A DNA stretch of 64,000 bases from Paramecium pentaurelia (GCA_905183005.1 CAJJDO010000036.1:124001-188000); one strand, 5' to 3'; shown: positions 1 to 13,327, counted from the first letter of the stretch. Notes: a model not told the origin generated them from the letters alone. Translations and numbers: made by a program.

Positions 1-3000
1 AATAAATAATCTTTATTACTTAAATTGAGATTCTCTTATTAATATTTCTTAATTGCATTCAAAGCATTAAAAATAACTGCATAAGTTTAATCTATATCAG
101 TTGAATTAAGAAAAGGATATCTAAATTTTACACGAAATAATATTTCTTTTTGAGCATACACAGCTGGTATATCAACTCCTAAATCTGATAATTATTAATA
201 AAAAACTGCTGTCTTTTCATATTTTATGAAATATAATCTGAAAGTTAAAAATAAATAAATGCTAAATGCAGCAAACATTAGAAAATGTCCAATACTAAGA
301 GTAAGTCCTAATATTGGTTTATTATTAATAAGTTTAGTATTTGATTTTTTTGAAAAAAATGATTTTTATTTGATATTTGATTTATCTAATTAATTATCAA
401 TTGAATCAATATCTATTGAAAATCCTTTTACTATATCCATATCTTAAATTACTATTTATTATAAATAAGATAATCTTAATTTTTCTTACTCAAGAACATT
501 TAAATCAATTGAAGAAATATATTTCATAATAGCATTTTTTTCATTATTATGTCTAATTTATTGTAAAATAATTATCAAAGTTATCATAAAGTTCAATACC
601 AAAAATGGAAAATATCCAAACATCCATTTTTACTTTTCTTAATTTGATCTTTCAAGTGTAATATCTAAAATAACAACATTCAAATTATCAAACATAGATT
701 TTACTATTTGATAATCTTTATAAGTAAAATAATAATAAGGATTGTCAAAGCTACCTCCAGCACCATCTAAGCGCAATTTGAATTCATATTAATAATTCAA
801 AGTTATTATTATAACTGATCTTTTGCTTACATTATATTCCTGTCCAGTATTATTAGTATTCACATATAACATTATAGGTAAATAAGTAATATTTGAAATC
901 TAATCAATTTCACTTCTTAAAAGTACATCTCCCATACTTTTTTTCATTTTATCAAATGACAATATTAAATTATTTCTAGGAAATATTTATAACTAGGCAG
1001 CATAGGAAGAGTTAATCACTTTCCTACCAAGCATTTCTCTATAATTTATTTAAGTAAATCTTGAGACTGAAAAGGACTCTAAAGGGCCAGTTACATCATA
1101 TCTTACTGAAAGCAATTTCATATCATTTATAAAACTACGTATATTAGATATCAAGGATAGGTTCTATATTAAATATAAAAATACTTACAATTATTACATA
1201 AACTTAAACTAATAATATAAAGAGTATAAAGTTATAATTGGCTTTTATTAATTTTGATGAACTTTTCAAAGATTTACAAAGTGAATAAATAATTTCAAAT
1301 TTTTTGTAAAATTTTGACTTTTTTATCATTGTTATAGAAGAACCAGATGCAAAATCTCTAATCTCATTCTAAAATGTAAAATTTTTCTTATTTATAAATT
1401 CCTCATTCATAGATTCTTTAGGACTAAACAATTTTTGATTAGGCTTAAATTATTATTACATAGGATTAGTTTATTCTTAATCAACTAATAGATCAGTCAT
1501 ATATAGTTTGGACTCTACATGTTGGGTTTCACTTTAATTTAGAGGATTAACTTTTTTGATTAAAGATATATCATAAATATCTTAATAAGGGAAGGCTTTA
1601 TCAATATCCTCATCTATTTCTTCTTTCATTCTCTCTAATTTTTAAATTATATTTTAGTCATTTGTTTATTGTCTCTAAAATATACTAGTATCTAATCTAG
1701 AATCTATATAATTTCTATTGTTGTTTGCTCTAATGTTATCTAAAGTAATCATATAACACATATTTTCATTTTTAAATTTCTTTTCAATTATAATATTACA
1801 AACATAATCTAAGTATCTTTAACCTGCTTATTTGGCATTTGAAGTTAAGAGTCGTATATTATGGTTAAAGAAATTCTTTACATTAGATTAGATCATAGAA
1901 TCAAATTCAGGAATGATATTAAATATAGTTCCAAGACTTTTTGTAGAAATGAATCCTGTTGAATATTAATTATTCCCTAAAATTTAATTACTAATATTAT
2001 CACTGCAATTAATTATATCAAAGGATTAATTAATTACTAAATATGATCTATAATCCATTTATTCATAAAAAAATATAAGAAATGAAAATGCTTAAGAACT
2101 GCTTTGATTTAATCCAATCATCATTTCTATTGGTAGCATTATTTTATCTTGCAATTTTAGAAATGAAAGATTCTATTATTAATAATATTTATTAGTTCCT
2201 TCATCAAAGAATTACTCAATAAGTGTTCTATGTTATTTTAAAACATATTCTGGTATGATATCATTAACACTAAGTTCAAGTGAATCTTTTCTCTTTTATC
2301 CATAAATTGATTAGAATTTGATCATAGCTTTTTTTGATTATCTAACAATTATCACATCAAGTTCTTTATTGATTTCAGCAACTATATATGATGGATTCTA
2401 TCCAAATAATTTATTATAAACAGAATCATGAAATAATTAATATTTTTCATCATTAAGTGCTTTATTTTTATTTAAATCAAAAGCTTCAATATAGTCATTT
2501 AACACTTCTAATAAATAAAACTTTAATACATTTTAATTGCTAGAAGCTAAATAAAACAATAAATATATACTTGGAAATTATTAATATCTCTCAGTCAATT
2601 CTATTCTAAATTATTATAATTATTTAATAATTTTGATTGGATAATTTATATCTCCTTATAATTTGTTTGAATGCTCAATGAAATTGTAATAAAATAAACT
2701 TTTATCTAAAATTGTCTTTTTTAATTTCATCTATATATATTGATCACTATTTTCATTAATAGAAAATTATTTTAAAGAATCTGCAATTAATTTATTATTT
2801 GGATTAGTAAGAATCATTCTTTCCATCATTTAAATTAGAACATCATTCTCAATTTAATATTTTAAAAAATCTAAAAGACAAAGAGTAGTTATAGATATAT
2901 TAAATTAATTGTATTTACTTTAATAATTATCTTTAGATTAAAACACTCTAAAAATAACTTATTATGCCTTTACAAATTGTCTTCTTCTAAATAATATTTG

Positions 3001-3720
3001 AGCTAAATCAAGTGTCAATTATTCAAGCTTTTTTGTTCTCTATTCTAAGAATAATTCAAATTTCATTTCAATAAGTTATAGTATTTTTTATTTTATATTT
3101 ATATCTTTTTTGCAAATACATTCATTCTTTAAACAATTCTATTAGTGTTCAAAAATTATTAATGTCATTTATAATTTATTTTTTTAATTATTTCCATTAA
3201 GATTTTCAATATATGAGAAAAGAAACTTTAATTTTCTTACATCTACTGTTTATAATGATAAACATTATCTTTTATACATAAATTATAGTAAATATATCAT
3301 AATAAGAGATATCAATAACCATAAATTATAATTTATTCTACTTTACATTATAAGAGATTCTATTGCTATTATAATTCCAATAGATGCAATAACAAGAGAA
3401 GTTAATGCACATTTCTCTTTTGTATATATCTTTAATTCTAAAATTTAGTAAATATGTAGAGATTATATGGCTATATTTAAAATATTATGTAAAAGTAAGC
3501 ACAATTTTTAATTAGTTAAAAAGAAAAATATAAATATTTGAAATATTCTTAATGGTTTTATGAAATATTTTACATTATTATTATTTAAAGGTAATTATGT
3601 AGAAACTCTTAAAATTAATCCACTCTCATATACAATATCTGAAATTATTGTAATAGTTACAATTTCGATTATCATTATTGTTCCAAAAATGATACCATAT
3701 AATTTTGTTATGTTCATCAT
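1..3720 (-). CDS. TmcB-like ciliate multi-pass membrane protein (3' end cut off)
   Basis: Large membrane protein of the tiny-macrocyst (TmcB/TmcC) type that ciliates have in many copies; the molecular role is unknown to me. I start it at the MMNITK methionine pair (3720), just before hydrophobic segments. Two further helices follow, then LQTVDVRKLKFL and a Cys motif HQQNCLKNECICKKDI typical of the family, then a long helical TPR-like region. The middle carries a PAS-like stretch (VRQSKKAMIKFQSIYGQ). The C-terminal part has three more helices around a luminal domain. One 25-nt intron (1164-1188) is clear, and the 844 codons upstream of it are open. No TGA occurs before position 1, so the 3' end lies outside the window. 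The exact N-terminus is uncertain because another frame is also hydrophobic upstream. Confidence 0.8.
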
Positions 3721-3925
3721 ACATATTTCTAATAGCCAGCAATATAATGTAGATGAAACCAAGTAATAATAATTACAAATATATTAAAGGATTAAATTAG
3801 AAACTTGTATTTCATGAAATTTTTGATTTAGTTATTTGATAATTAGGTAAATTGTAAATGTTATTACTATCTATTGAAATGCAAAGCAGAAACAGACAAT
3901 AATAGTTTTTGACTGTTCACTTACT
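3721..3925. promoter_or_regulatory. short AT-rich gap between divergent reading frames
   Basis: About 200 nt separate the TmcB-like start on the minus strand from the first plus-strand ATG. No motif is recognisable. It would hold the TmcB-like promoter. Confidence 0.3.
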
Positions 3926-4369
3926 ATGAATAAATAAGGTCTTGATGAAATAAGAAGTGATTAAAGTGTAGGTTCAAATTACTTTTCTGAGTTATATAGA
4001 GGATAAAAGTTAAAAGCAATAGGCTATACCTAATTTAAAATTATGAGGACTAGTTAAAATATCTAAGGTTAAGCAAATTCAAATTATAAAAATTATGAGA
4101 GTAGGAATATCAATCCTTTATAATAAGGTTCAAATAATTTGAGCATTCTGCTAATTTTATTTATATATTTATATAGATATAATATAAATCTAACTTTTTA
4201 TATAAATTTATAGTACTCTTAATGCTTCCATTAAGCAAATACTTTCAATTTTATTTTGGTAATAAAATAACTTTGGTACTATGAAAATACTATAGATAAT
4301 CCCCATGTTATTTTTTTATTTATATGGTAGATTGATGATATTTAGAATTAAAATTGCTTAATTATATGA
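3926..4369 (+). CDS. uncertain ORF, 147 aa, one hydrophobic segment
   Basis: Open in the ciliate code from an ATG to a TGA. The first 70 residues (begin MNKQGLDEIRSDQSVG) are Ser/Asn/Gln rich and protein-like. They are followed by a hydrophobic stretch (LSILLILFIYLY) and a tail that looks like translated AT-rich DNA. A second open stretch starts at 4366, overlapping the stop, so an unresolved intron or a decayed gene is possible. At this base composition TGA-free stretches of 100-150 codons arise by chance, so this is weak. No family recognised. Confidence 0.3.
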
Positions 4370-5237
4370 TTAAAATTACATTTAAAGGAAGGCTAAGAAT
4401 ATATTAAATAACTTAAGTATTCATAATATTTGAATTATAAAATTAAATATTGTTTATGTTAGAATAAACTCAAAGTTTGAGTATTTAGGCAAGGATATTA
4501 ATCATTTTTATTATTAAAATTAATATAAGGAAACTATTCATATAATTTTAATACTATTAATTTTAAAATCCTTTCATTATAGTATTGTGCTAATTCTTTC
4601 ATGAATTTTATAAAGAAAGCTAAGTATAGAATTCTTATTGAAAGAATAAGATGATCAAAAATTATAGTGAAAAATTTAGGATTTGATATTAAGGAATTTT
4701 ATTGAAATAAAATAAAAAAGCGATACACTTAATTTCTTACTTGTTAATATTATTAAAATATATTCATCTTTTATTATGTATGTTTATAAAATAAAGATTA
4801 CCTATTAGAACATATTTAACATATCTCTTGATTATCAAATATAACTGGTTTCTTCAATGTCGAACCTAAGAAAATGAGTAAAATTTCTGATTATATCTAT
4901 AAAAAAGCCTACTTGATAGTTATTTTGGGATTAAAAAAATTTAATTATATTTTTATAAGCTAATGAATAAACAGTTAAAAATAATTGAATTGGCATCGCA
5001 TTTATTAATAAGATAATGTAATCTAATATATTTTTTATTTTAAAATCATTTTAATTCATAAAAATAAAGTTTTTGATTATAAAAATTATTTATTAATAAT
5101 CAATATTTAAGATTTCAAAATATAATCTGTTGATTATAAAAATGATTATATGATTGCTAATTTGAGCTTTAAAAAAATTTATAAAAATAAATTTAAAAAG
5201 CCTATAATTTAAGTATTGAATCTATTTAAGATAAAAC
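4370..5237. other. non-coding or decayed coding stretch
   Basis: About 870 nt of very AT-rich sequence. Open stretches on the plus strand (about 4366-4640 and 4690-4900) change frame and hit TGA repeatedly, and no domain is recognisable. It could be the remnant of an old gene or plain intergenic DNA. Confidence 0.3.
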
Positions 5238-5765
5238 ATGAAATTATTGTCCTTATCATAAATAATAATACTTTTATTTTTATGCTCTAAATCTATCTAT
5301 AATATTTTAGTAAATCAATTATAAAAATTTGATCTAAAATATAAAATTTTAGTATTATTTTCAAAATAACTATAACATTTTATATTTTAAAAATTGTAAA
5401 GATAATTAAAGTTAAACCCTATGATTATTAATAAAAATAATTAAAAATCAATTAATATTTTACATAAGGTATTTCTAATTTATTAACTTGATTAATTTTT
5501 ACTTAATCCCATAAATGAAAGACTACTTTAACAAAATAAATAATAGAAGTAGATATCTTAAAAAAGATTTGTAAAAAATAAAAGAATAACTTAGTTTAAT
5601 TTTTTATTTTGTATAGTATATTATACCAAGATATCATATATGATGTTTTCTTCTGTCTTGAATTGTCATTATTTTAAAGAAAATAAAAGCTTTTAAGATG
5701 TATTATCTTTTATTATGTATTTAAATAAAACTTATAATACAGAAATATAATAAAAATTTATATGA
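5238..5765 (+). CDS. uncertain ORF, 175 aa, signal-peptide-like N-terminus
   Basis: A single open frame of 176 codons beginning MKLLSLSQIIILLFLCSKS, which resembles a signal peptide or membrane anchor. The rest is Lys/Gln/Asn/Ile rich with no domain I recognise. Its TGA (5763-5765) overlaps the ATG of the S11 peptidase gene. With TGA as the only stop and about 80% A+T, an ORF of this size can occur by chance. Confidence 0.25.
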
Positions 5766-7182
5766 ATCCAAAGGAAGGATTATCAGTATCATTGTAGAAA
5801 TTCCATCGTAAAAGTGCTTAATCTACTACTGATGATTCTTAAATGGCTCTTCCTGAATTAAAAGGTAGAAGTCTTAAAAGTGCTACTCCTAAGCTTCATA
5901 ATAATAAACCTTTGTAGCCTCCTTTAAGATACTATATAAACGAAAGTGTATAATAGAGAGTAAAAATTATACAATATTTAGAAAAGGAGTGAAAATCATT
6001 CAGATTACACATACATTGAAACTTATTTAGAAGCTTTGTAACGATATGCTTAAGAGGAGAAAAAGAAAAAACAAATTCAAACTTTATCAATAAATAGTTT
6101 TCCTATATTACCTGGTTAAGTCATGAGAGAAAGAATAAAAAAATATGCAGAAATTTAACAAAGAGAAGTCTTAAGTATCTAATGATTTAATATAAGAGTA
6201 TTTTGTAAGAAAAGAATAACAACCAAAAAAACCTATTTCTACAGCTTTAAGTATAATGAGTTAAAAGAGTATAGTTAGTTAAGGAAGTAAAACAGATGTC
6301 TTATCAATTTCAATACCAATAAGTTCTAAAATAAAACACAAAGTTAGTTCTAAGAAATGGGCTATTTTTAAAAGAAATAAAGGAGAAATAAATTTTTAAA
6401 AAATATATGCATATTAAGATCATTAAAAAAGTGAGGTGGCATCAATTACAAAAGTGATGACTTGTTATACAACTTTGAAATTTTTAGAAGAAAAACGAAT
6501 TGATATGGAATCTATACGAATAAAAATACCTGGACATGCTGAATGTATAGATGGTACTAGTGCCTTTTTAAATGCAGGAGGTATTATGAATGTAAAATAA
6601 TTATTATTTGCAATGATGTTACCATCAGGAAATGATGCAGCATTAGTATTAAGTTATGCAATTGCATTTTTAAAAACTTGTGATAATATTCAAAGATATT
6701 GTAATGGACATTATATTGATTGTGAATTAGAAATAGAAAAAAATAAATTTTAATTAAGAACTTAATTCTTATAGATGATGAATAATCATGCTGAAAATTT
6801 GAAAATGGATAAAACTAATTATAATTCAGTTCATGGATTAAATGACACTTTAAATGTCTCATGTGCATTAGATATATTTAAATTAGTTGAAGAATGTATT
6901 AAAATTAAAGAATTTATGGAAATTGTTAATACAAGATGTTTTAAGACTTATGCAATTACTGAATAAGGAAATTAAGGAACTTATTATAAATGGAAAAACA
7001 CAAATAAGTTATTGAAAAAAGAAGGATGGGAAGGAATCAAGACTGGAATCACATCAAATGCTGGTCCATGTTTTAGTGGATATTATAAAACTGATGATTT
7101 TGATGCAATTGTGATAGTCTTACAAAGTTCAAATATGCTTTAAAGATTTAAAGATGCTGAAATTCTGATAAAGTTATTGTGA
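5762..7182 (+). CDS. S11-family serine carboxypeptidase (D-Ala-D-Ala carboxypeptidase-like)
   Basis: Homologue of bacterial DacA-type penicillin-binding peptidases (family S11), which remove the terminal D-Ala of peptidoglycan stem peptides by an acyl-serine mechanism. All three catalytic motifs are present: SITK (about residues 213-216), SGN (274-276) and KTG in GIKTGIT (412-414). With two 22-nt introns (5960-5981, TAG acceptor; 6175-6196, AAG acceptor) the frame is continuous for 458 codons. The roughly 200-residue N-terminal extension is Ser/Lys rich without a clear signal peptide. Position 6175-6196 is the least certain junction. The gene converges on the STPGR-repeat gene with an 11-nt gap. 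A role in digesting bacterial food, or in immunity to bacteria, is inference. A bacterial origin is likely from the family, but codon use and introns are ciliate. Confidence 0.85.
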
Positions 7183-7193
7183 AACATTTTAAT

Positions 7194-8071
7194 TCAAAAT
7201 TTTGGATGTGGGATCTTTATATTAACCCCAATCTTTACAAAATCGTTTTTGTACATAGCTAATTTAGCTTCTCTTATTCCTTTGCCAAAACTAAAAGATG
7301 GTTTATTTGGTTTAGTAGATGCAACTTAAGCTCCTACACTTTCTCTAAATTTATAGAATACATTTATACTGCACATAATATGTCTAATTTTTATCAATAT
7401 TCTTTTATTAAGGTATCTTTGGAGCTTTGGTAAATGAATATTTTGGTGGTTCTTACAATTCTGTTGAGAAATCTTTTTTTGGTTTATAAGTTCCAGGTCC
7501 AACTTTACTTGGAGTTGAAAAAGAAACTGAATGAGCTCTTCTATTACCCATTGTATATTTTGGGCCTTAAACTCTCTATATTACATCATAATTAGGACCT
7601 GGAGTCTTTGTAAGTTCTTTCTATAAGAATCGTTGTTCTTACCCAAATCTAACTGTTCCTGCAGACCATTTTCTAAGATTCTCAGCTTTTTATGGTTCAA
7701 ACTATTGTTTATAAATAAAAATACATCGACATCTTTTCTTTTATAATGATCATATTGGTTAGTGTTTAAACTCTATCTTGTAGATGTACCCATTCCAGCA
7801 CTAGGAGCTCGAACTGCTTATTAATCAAAATTTTTTGTAGGATTATAAATTGGACCTGGACTGTGTTTACCTTTCTCCATTAGTCTATTTTCTCTGTATA
7901 CTTATTATGCTTAATGTCTACTAGAAGTTCCAAAACCAAAGGCAGGAACATTTGGAACTGTTGACAATAACTCTACATTCAAATTATGATTTTACTCTTT
8001 CCAAAAGAAGAATTTCGATTGTGGTTTTCAAATTCGATCAAGTCATTTGGACTATGAGATGGTTTACTCAT
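7194..8071 (-). CDS. STPGR (SHIPPO-type) repeat protein, probably axonemal
   Basis: Protein of 268 aa with repeated Pro-Gly-Pro motifs spaced along its length (HSPGPIYNP, TPGPNYDV, VGPGTYKPK, KPSFSFGKG). This is the signature of the sperm-tail PG-rich repeat family; several members are microtubule inner or outer proteins of cilia. Three introns of 23, 23 and 25 nt (7973-7995, 7702-7724, 7345-7369) restore one frame, and their lengths sum correctly. The start MSKPSHSPND is the first in-frame Met. Microtubule association is inferred from the family, not visible in the sequence. Confidence 0.85.
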
Positions 8072-8561
8072 AACTTTTAATTTTTAAATTAAATTAGTTA
8101 TAGTTGCTTATTTAATGTAAAATATTGCATAGTATTTAGAACTTAGAATAGTTAAATCAATTAATATAAAGAATAATAAAACTTATAAAGAATCTAAAAG
8201 ATCTATAAAAGGATCAAATCTAAACTTGAAATATTATTAATTATATTTAAGAATGATTAATACAACACTGTATCATTATCTTAGTTTAATTATCTTTAGA
8301 AAACAATTAATTAGTTATAATATTATAAAATCAATTATCTAAAGTTTAAATGTATCTTTGAATATTTATGATTTTATATCTAAAAAATAAACAAAGTTTA
8401 TAAAAATATCCAATTGAATTAAAAGTTTCTTAAAAATATCTATAATAAAATGTTGATCACTTATCTTTTTTCCAACTCTATAATTTGCTAAATAATAATA
8501 GATATAAATTTCTTTAGAATATAAAAATAAATAAAGGTAATTAAAAACTTATTAATTAAAA
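8072..8561. other. intergenic, no convincing gene
   Basis: About 490 nt between the STPGR gene start and the Kelch gene end (both minus strand). A plus-strand stretch near 8115-8420 is open for about 105 codons but is low complexity and has no family resemblance. It should hold the STPGR promoter. Confidence 0.4.
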
Positions 8562-10505
8562 TCAATCTTTTTTAGGTATCAATTTATGAGAGTATCTTGG
8601 CTTAGTGAATTAACTGTATAATGAACATTAATTTGTTAAAATGGAATATCTAATTAGTATTTTATAAAAATAAATATCATACTTCCAAATATTTGAACTA
8701 GGAATATTTTCCTATGTCTTTCCTCCAACTAAATACACAAATTAATAATCATCACTTATTATTGCATCAAATTTAATTGTTGGACAGATTAATTCTCCCA
8801 TTTAATAAAATTATTAATCAGTTTCATCATATTTTTCAATTTATTTAATATATTTTTTGCCAGATCTTCCTCCAAACATCCATATACCATCTGGAAGAGT
8901 CAAAGAAATATGATTTCTTCTTGGATAATTAGGTGATTTGATTTTTTTCCATTGATTATTTATTATATCATATTTGAAACAACCTTATTCATCAAATAAA
9001 TATAAAGTATTTGGTTCATTACCTTAAACTAAGGTGTGATTATAACATTTAATAGGAACAGATTATAAATTTTTTGTTTAATAGGTATCCAAATTAATAA
9101 GTTAAAAAATATCTTAAATACCTTGATCTGTTTTTCCACCTGAAATATATAATTTATTTCCTATTTATTTTGATGACAATCCACTAACTCCTTTGGTAAG
9201 TATTAATTAAGAGATTTTAGATTATTTTAGTTTTGGATCATATGATTCACATAAAGCTGTTCTAATACCTTCTTATTTACCTCCTATTAATAGAATTTGA
9301 TTTCCATGATATGCTATTTAAAATCCATAACGATTTGATACCAAAAAATCATATTAACTAGATTACTTTGTTTATATATCAACCAATTCAATAAGATTTT
9401 ATCTTTAACCCTTTAATAATCCTCCTAAAATATAAAATTATGTTTGATTTTAAATTGGAATTTCCATTTTTGAAATTGAATGATCACTTAATGATTATTT
9501 GTTACTAAAGAAATCATTAAGAATTGATTATTCAGGAGAAGCTTTGTCTAAAATTGAACTTAAATCTGTTGGTATATCTAAAGTTATTTGTTTAACTTCT
9601 GTCTTTCTCATCTATTATTTAGATGATTATAAACTAAAATGAGGTTAACTATGCTAAGTAAATCCTTTTTTAGAAAATGGACTAGCCCTTGTTGTATTAG
9701 GTTATTAATATAATTTAGCTGATACTCTTTTAATTCTATAATCTGAGTCTCTTTCTAAAATACATAATAGATTAGAGATTTATTTAACAATATCATTTGC
9801 ATTTCTAAATTATAATTACTAATATTAAATTTTAGGAGCTTATGATAAATTATCATATTCGTTTTCTAGCTCTTTGATTGTCTTACAATTTATAGTTTAA
9901 TATTCTCTAAACTTTTTTAATTATTCATATCCAGATGTATTTTATTAATTTACAATATTCTTCTCTAATTAGATACCTCTTCCCTTATATTCGTCAACTA
10001 TACACTTTTATAATAATAATTAGCTGTACTTTGGAATCCTATAAAGATTATATATGTTTCATCTTATGAACTTCTACTTATTCAATTAATTCTTAAAATT
10101 TCATTTATACAATCTCAACAATTTATGTGCAAATTGAATTTAATGATTAAATTTGAAGTTATGACATTTTATTTATTTAATTATTTTCTTTTTAAATTTG
10201 ATCATCAAGATTATTAAAGTTCTTAATGATTTTTTGAACTTTCTACAATTATTATTTATTTTATTAACTAATGTTATTCAAAGCCTAATTTCTATAAAGA
10301 ATCTTACTTTCTCTATTGAAATAATGTTTTATACTTTCAAACTGCATTTAATCATACATTCCTAGCATAACAATTATTAAGTAGTCGTACAGTAATCTAA
10401 TTAATTAATTAACAAAATTAGTTTACTTGTATAAATTAATAAATGTTTAGGACAATTGAATTGATCAATTTCATCTCCAGAAAAACATTCTTCTTCTGTG
10501 TCCAT
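8562..10505 (-). CDS. B-box / coiled-coil / Kelch-repeat protein
   Basis: 610-aa protein built like a TRIM/RBCC protein without the RING. Near the N-terminus is a B-box-like zinc motif (CPKH, then YC, LLCQEC). A Gln-rich coiled coil follows, then six or so Kelch blades with the usual GG plus spaced Tyr/Trp pattern (FYILGGLL, ILLIGGKQ, LYISGGKTD, GIWMFGGRSG, FVYLVGGKTQ). Kelch propellers bind partner proteins, often as substrate adaptors for Cullin ligases, but no BTB domain is seen. Four introns (30, 23, 25 and 33 nt; the first is 10397-10426) give an exact multiple of three. One acceptor is AAG. The partner is unknown. Confidence 0.85.
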
Positions 10506-10680
10506 CTTGATAAAAAATTAATATTTTATATATTAACAAAATACTTCAAAATTAAACGAAAAATAATAAAAATTATAACTAACAATTAAATAAGCAAAAA
10601 AACTAATTACTCTTTTGATCTTATCTCTTTATAAACTAGCCATAAGATTACTTATACTAATAACCTTCCCAGTTTGATTA

Positions 10681-11743
10681 TCAATTACAAATAAAAATGT
10701 TTAAACCTCCATTTTTTACATATTATAAAAAATACAATGTATTTTATTCATAAATTCTGAAACTTCTTATTTAAAGTGAATAAGATTCAGTTCCAGAAGT
10801 ATATAGATATTTTCTATCTTCAGAAAAATAAATAAACAATCTAATTCTTAATCACTTTATTCACTTGGTATTCACCATTTTTTAATTTTTTAAATAAATT
10901 AATAATGTAGACTTTCCTTATTTTGTAACTAATTGTCTTAATATAAAATTTAAATTTTAAGAGTTGATCGTATAGAAATATATTAAGCTGATTTAAGATT
11001 ATAGGATATTTAAAAGTTTTTAAATCTTATTTTTAATGGATATTTAAAATAAAAAATTCATCATTATCAATAACTTATTTTTTTACTTTTTTGTTCCTCA
11101 ACATCTGACGTTCCCCACTTTTTTATTTAATGAAAGAATATATATTTACTAAAAACACTTTAACATTATAATATTTTTATTCTGATTATTTTATTCATAA
11201 TGATTGAATGTCAAATTATATCTATAGTACTTCTTCATATTATTCTTTATATCCAATAAGACTATAAAATTTTCTTTACCTTTAACTATCAAATAATCAT
11301 CATATCCTATTTTCAGATAACAACAAGAAAATTGAGACTAATAATCAAGATATATTATTTTTATAAGTCTATAATTCTAAATTATCATTTTTATAAAAAA
11401 CTGTAAATTAATTTTTTTTCCTCATAAAAGCAACTAATTTCTGAATTCTTTTAAATTATATTTATTCTGAAGAAAGTTAATAATTATATAACTATAAGTT
11501 ATTTATATCAAAAAGAAAAATAAGGATATATTATAATTTTTTTAATATTTATTAAATGGAGACATCACGGTTATTAAATAATTTGTAAATATTTATTTAT
11601 TAGGCATAGTATTTTCTGCTAAATTGTACATTTTTCAAATTATAAATTTAATATGATGAATAATTGCTGTTTTGTTTATAATAAAGCTAGAAATAGTCAG
11701 CTTCTTTAGAAGTAAACAAGAAACACTTTAGAAACTTCCCCAT
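10681..11743 (-). CDS. unrecognised gene or decaying gene
   Basis: Several stretches look truly coding, for example LDYQSQFSCCYLKIGYDDYL and IYFSEDRKYLYTSGTESYSL, with a beta-rich character a little like a propeller or adhesin repeat. They lie in different frames. They can be joined from an ATG at 11743 (MGKFLKCFLFTSKEAD) to a TGA at 10681-10683 only by assuming several introns, including an 18-nt one and one starting GTG/GTC. Intervening parts read as generic AT-rich translation. I cannot tell a gene with unusual introns from a pseudogene. A short ORF at 11792-11980 upstream may be part of it. Confidence 0.4.
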
Positions 11744-11976
11744 TATCTTTCTAATTTATGTAAAATGCTAAATTAAGTTATATCGTTGTCATCAGTTATC
11801 AAAATAATAAAAATTCTGATTTTTTAGGATATTATTATAAGTATTAGGGAGAATGATTGAAACTAATATTTTACAGGAAAACATATTAAGTATAGAGAAT
11901 TCGATTCTAAAAGAATAAAAGTAAATAAAAATTTGATAAAATGGTGATAACTTTTGAATGATATTATTTGAATAGA

Positions 11977-13187
11977 TCATGCTCCTTTGAGTTATGATTT
12001 AACATAATCTTAAAATCTTGGTTAGTTAAGCAATTCTAAGGCTTGGTTGGCAGCATTGATTTCTTTGTTGTATTCTGCAACGGTTGAATTGTAGACGTCA
12101 GTTGCAAAGGCATAGTCATCATTTTCAGCTTATAATTATCCATTGAGGGTTGCTAAATCAGCATCGAGTTCATCGATAAGGTCAAGGGTTTATTCAATCT
12201 TGGCTAAATGAATTAGATATGTAAATAGTACTTGCATTGGCTTCGATTTCAGCATTCTTTACAACAACAGCTCTTTAGAATTCAGCATGCTCTTAGTTCA
12301 ATTAGGCAACTTATGCATTGAAGTCAGCAACAGCTTAAGCTTCATCAGCTGTGATTTAGTTGAGAGAATCAACTAATTCAACTCTCAAGTTATTGAAAGC
12401 TACAACAATCTAAGAATGAAAATATATTTTACATCTCTGAGAGCACCTTAATCAGCAAAGTTAGATTCAACTGTGATTTCCAAAAGTACTTTAACAAAGA
12501 TTTGGAATTAGTTGTGCTTTTTCAATGAGTTTTGGATTTTGGTGAGGTTCTTTTAAACCTTCTTGATTTAAGCAAGAGATGGGGCTGTGATTGTGCTCAA
12601 TAATTAGAGACATTCATCAATGGCACTAATAGCATCATTATGTTCTGCAACTTCAGCTTCAAAGGTCTCGTGATCATTTTCTCTTTAGACTGTTGCTTAT
12701 TCAAGAGTTTATCTGTTATGGGCAATGTTTTCTTATAATTATTCAAGTTAGGCAGCAAATCTATCTCTTTATGGGATAAGGACATTATCATAGAAATCAT
12801 GAGCATTGAAGAGTTCTAAAAAGGATCAAAAAGAATGGGTACCTCTTTCTTTGTCTTAGATTTCTTATTCAAGTCTTGATACTTCTCTGTTATGAACGTC
12901 AGTTCTTCTGTTAAATTCGTGATGAACTCCAGCTAATTCTTCTTCTAATTCACCAACCTTAATTATTAATGATATAAGTTTACGAGTTTTTCAATTTCGC
13001 TATTGAGTTCAGAGAGAATACCTCCTGTTGACATATGGAGTTCAGCATAATTCAAAATGAACTTTCCCCAACCAGATGAGTGAATTTAAGCAAGAGCCTT
13101 TTAGTCACGATTAGTCCAGATGGAGGATTAGACATTGATGGCTGTTGCACCAAGCACCAACAATACACAAAGAGCTAGTTTTAACAT
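11977..13187 (-). CDS. trichocyst matrix protein (TMP-1)
   Basis: TMPs are stored as a crystalline core in trichocysts, the regulated secretory granules of Paramecium, and expand when released. This one has a classical signal peptide (MLKLALCVLLVLGATAINV), then Gln/Glu/Ala-rich heptad-like helices with LEQ and HNRQ patterns. It ends KSQLKGA. Codon use differs from the neighbours: many GCT, GTT, GAA, CTC and ATC codons, as expected for a highly expressed gene. Four introns (26, 27, 23, 28 nt; the first is 12958-12983) leave exactly 369 codons. Three other TMP genes lie within 22 kb. Confidence 0.9.
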
Positions 13188-13327
13188 TTATTGTAATTAT
13201 TATTGACATATGTCTGACGATTATTTTTTGCTAAAAAATCGAAAAACGAATATTTATTTTCATATATATAATATAAATAAATTATATTATTTTTAATGAT
13301 CAATCCATTAACATTTGATGAATATAA

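Noticed and set aside
5762..7182. Bacterial contamination as the source of the carboxypeptidase
   Set aside because: The gene uses TAA/TAG as glutamine, has 22-nt introns and the same base composition as its neighbours.
8115..8420. 105-codon plus-strand ORF
   Set aside because: With TGA as the only stop and about 80% A+T, such ORFs are expected by chance; it has no domain or convincing composition.
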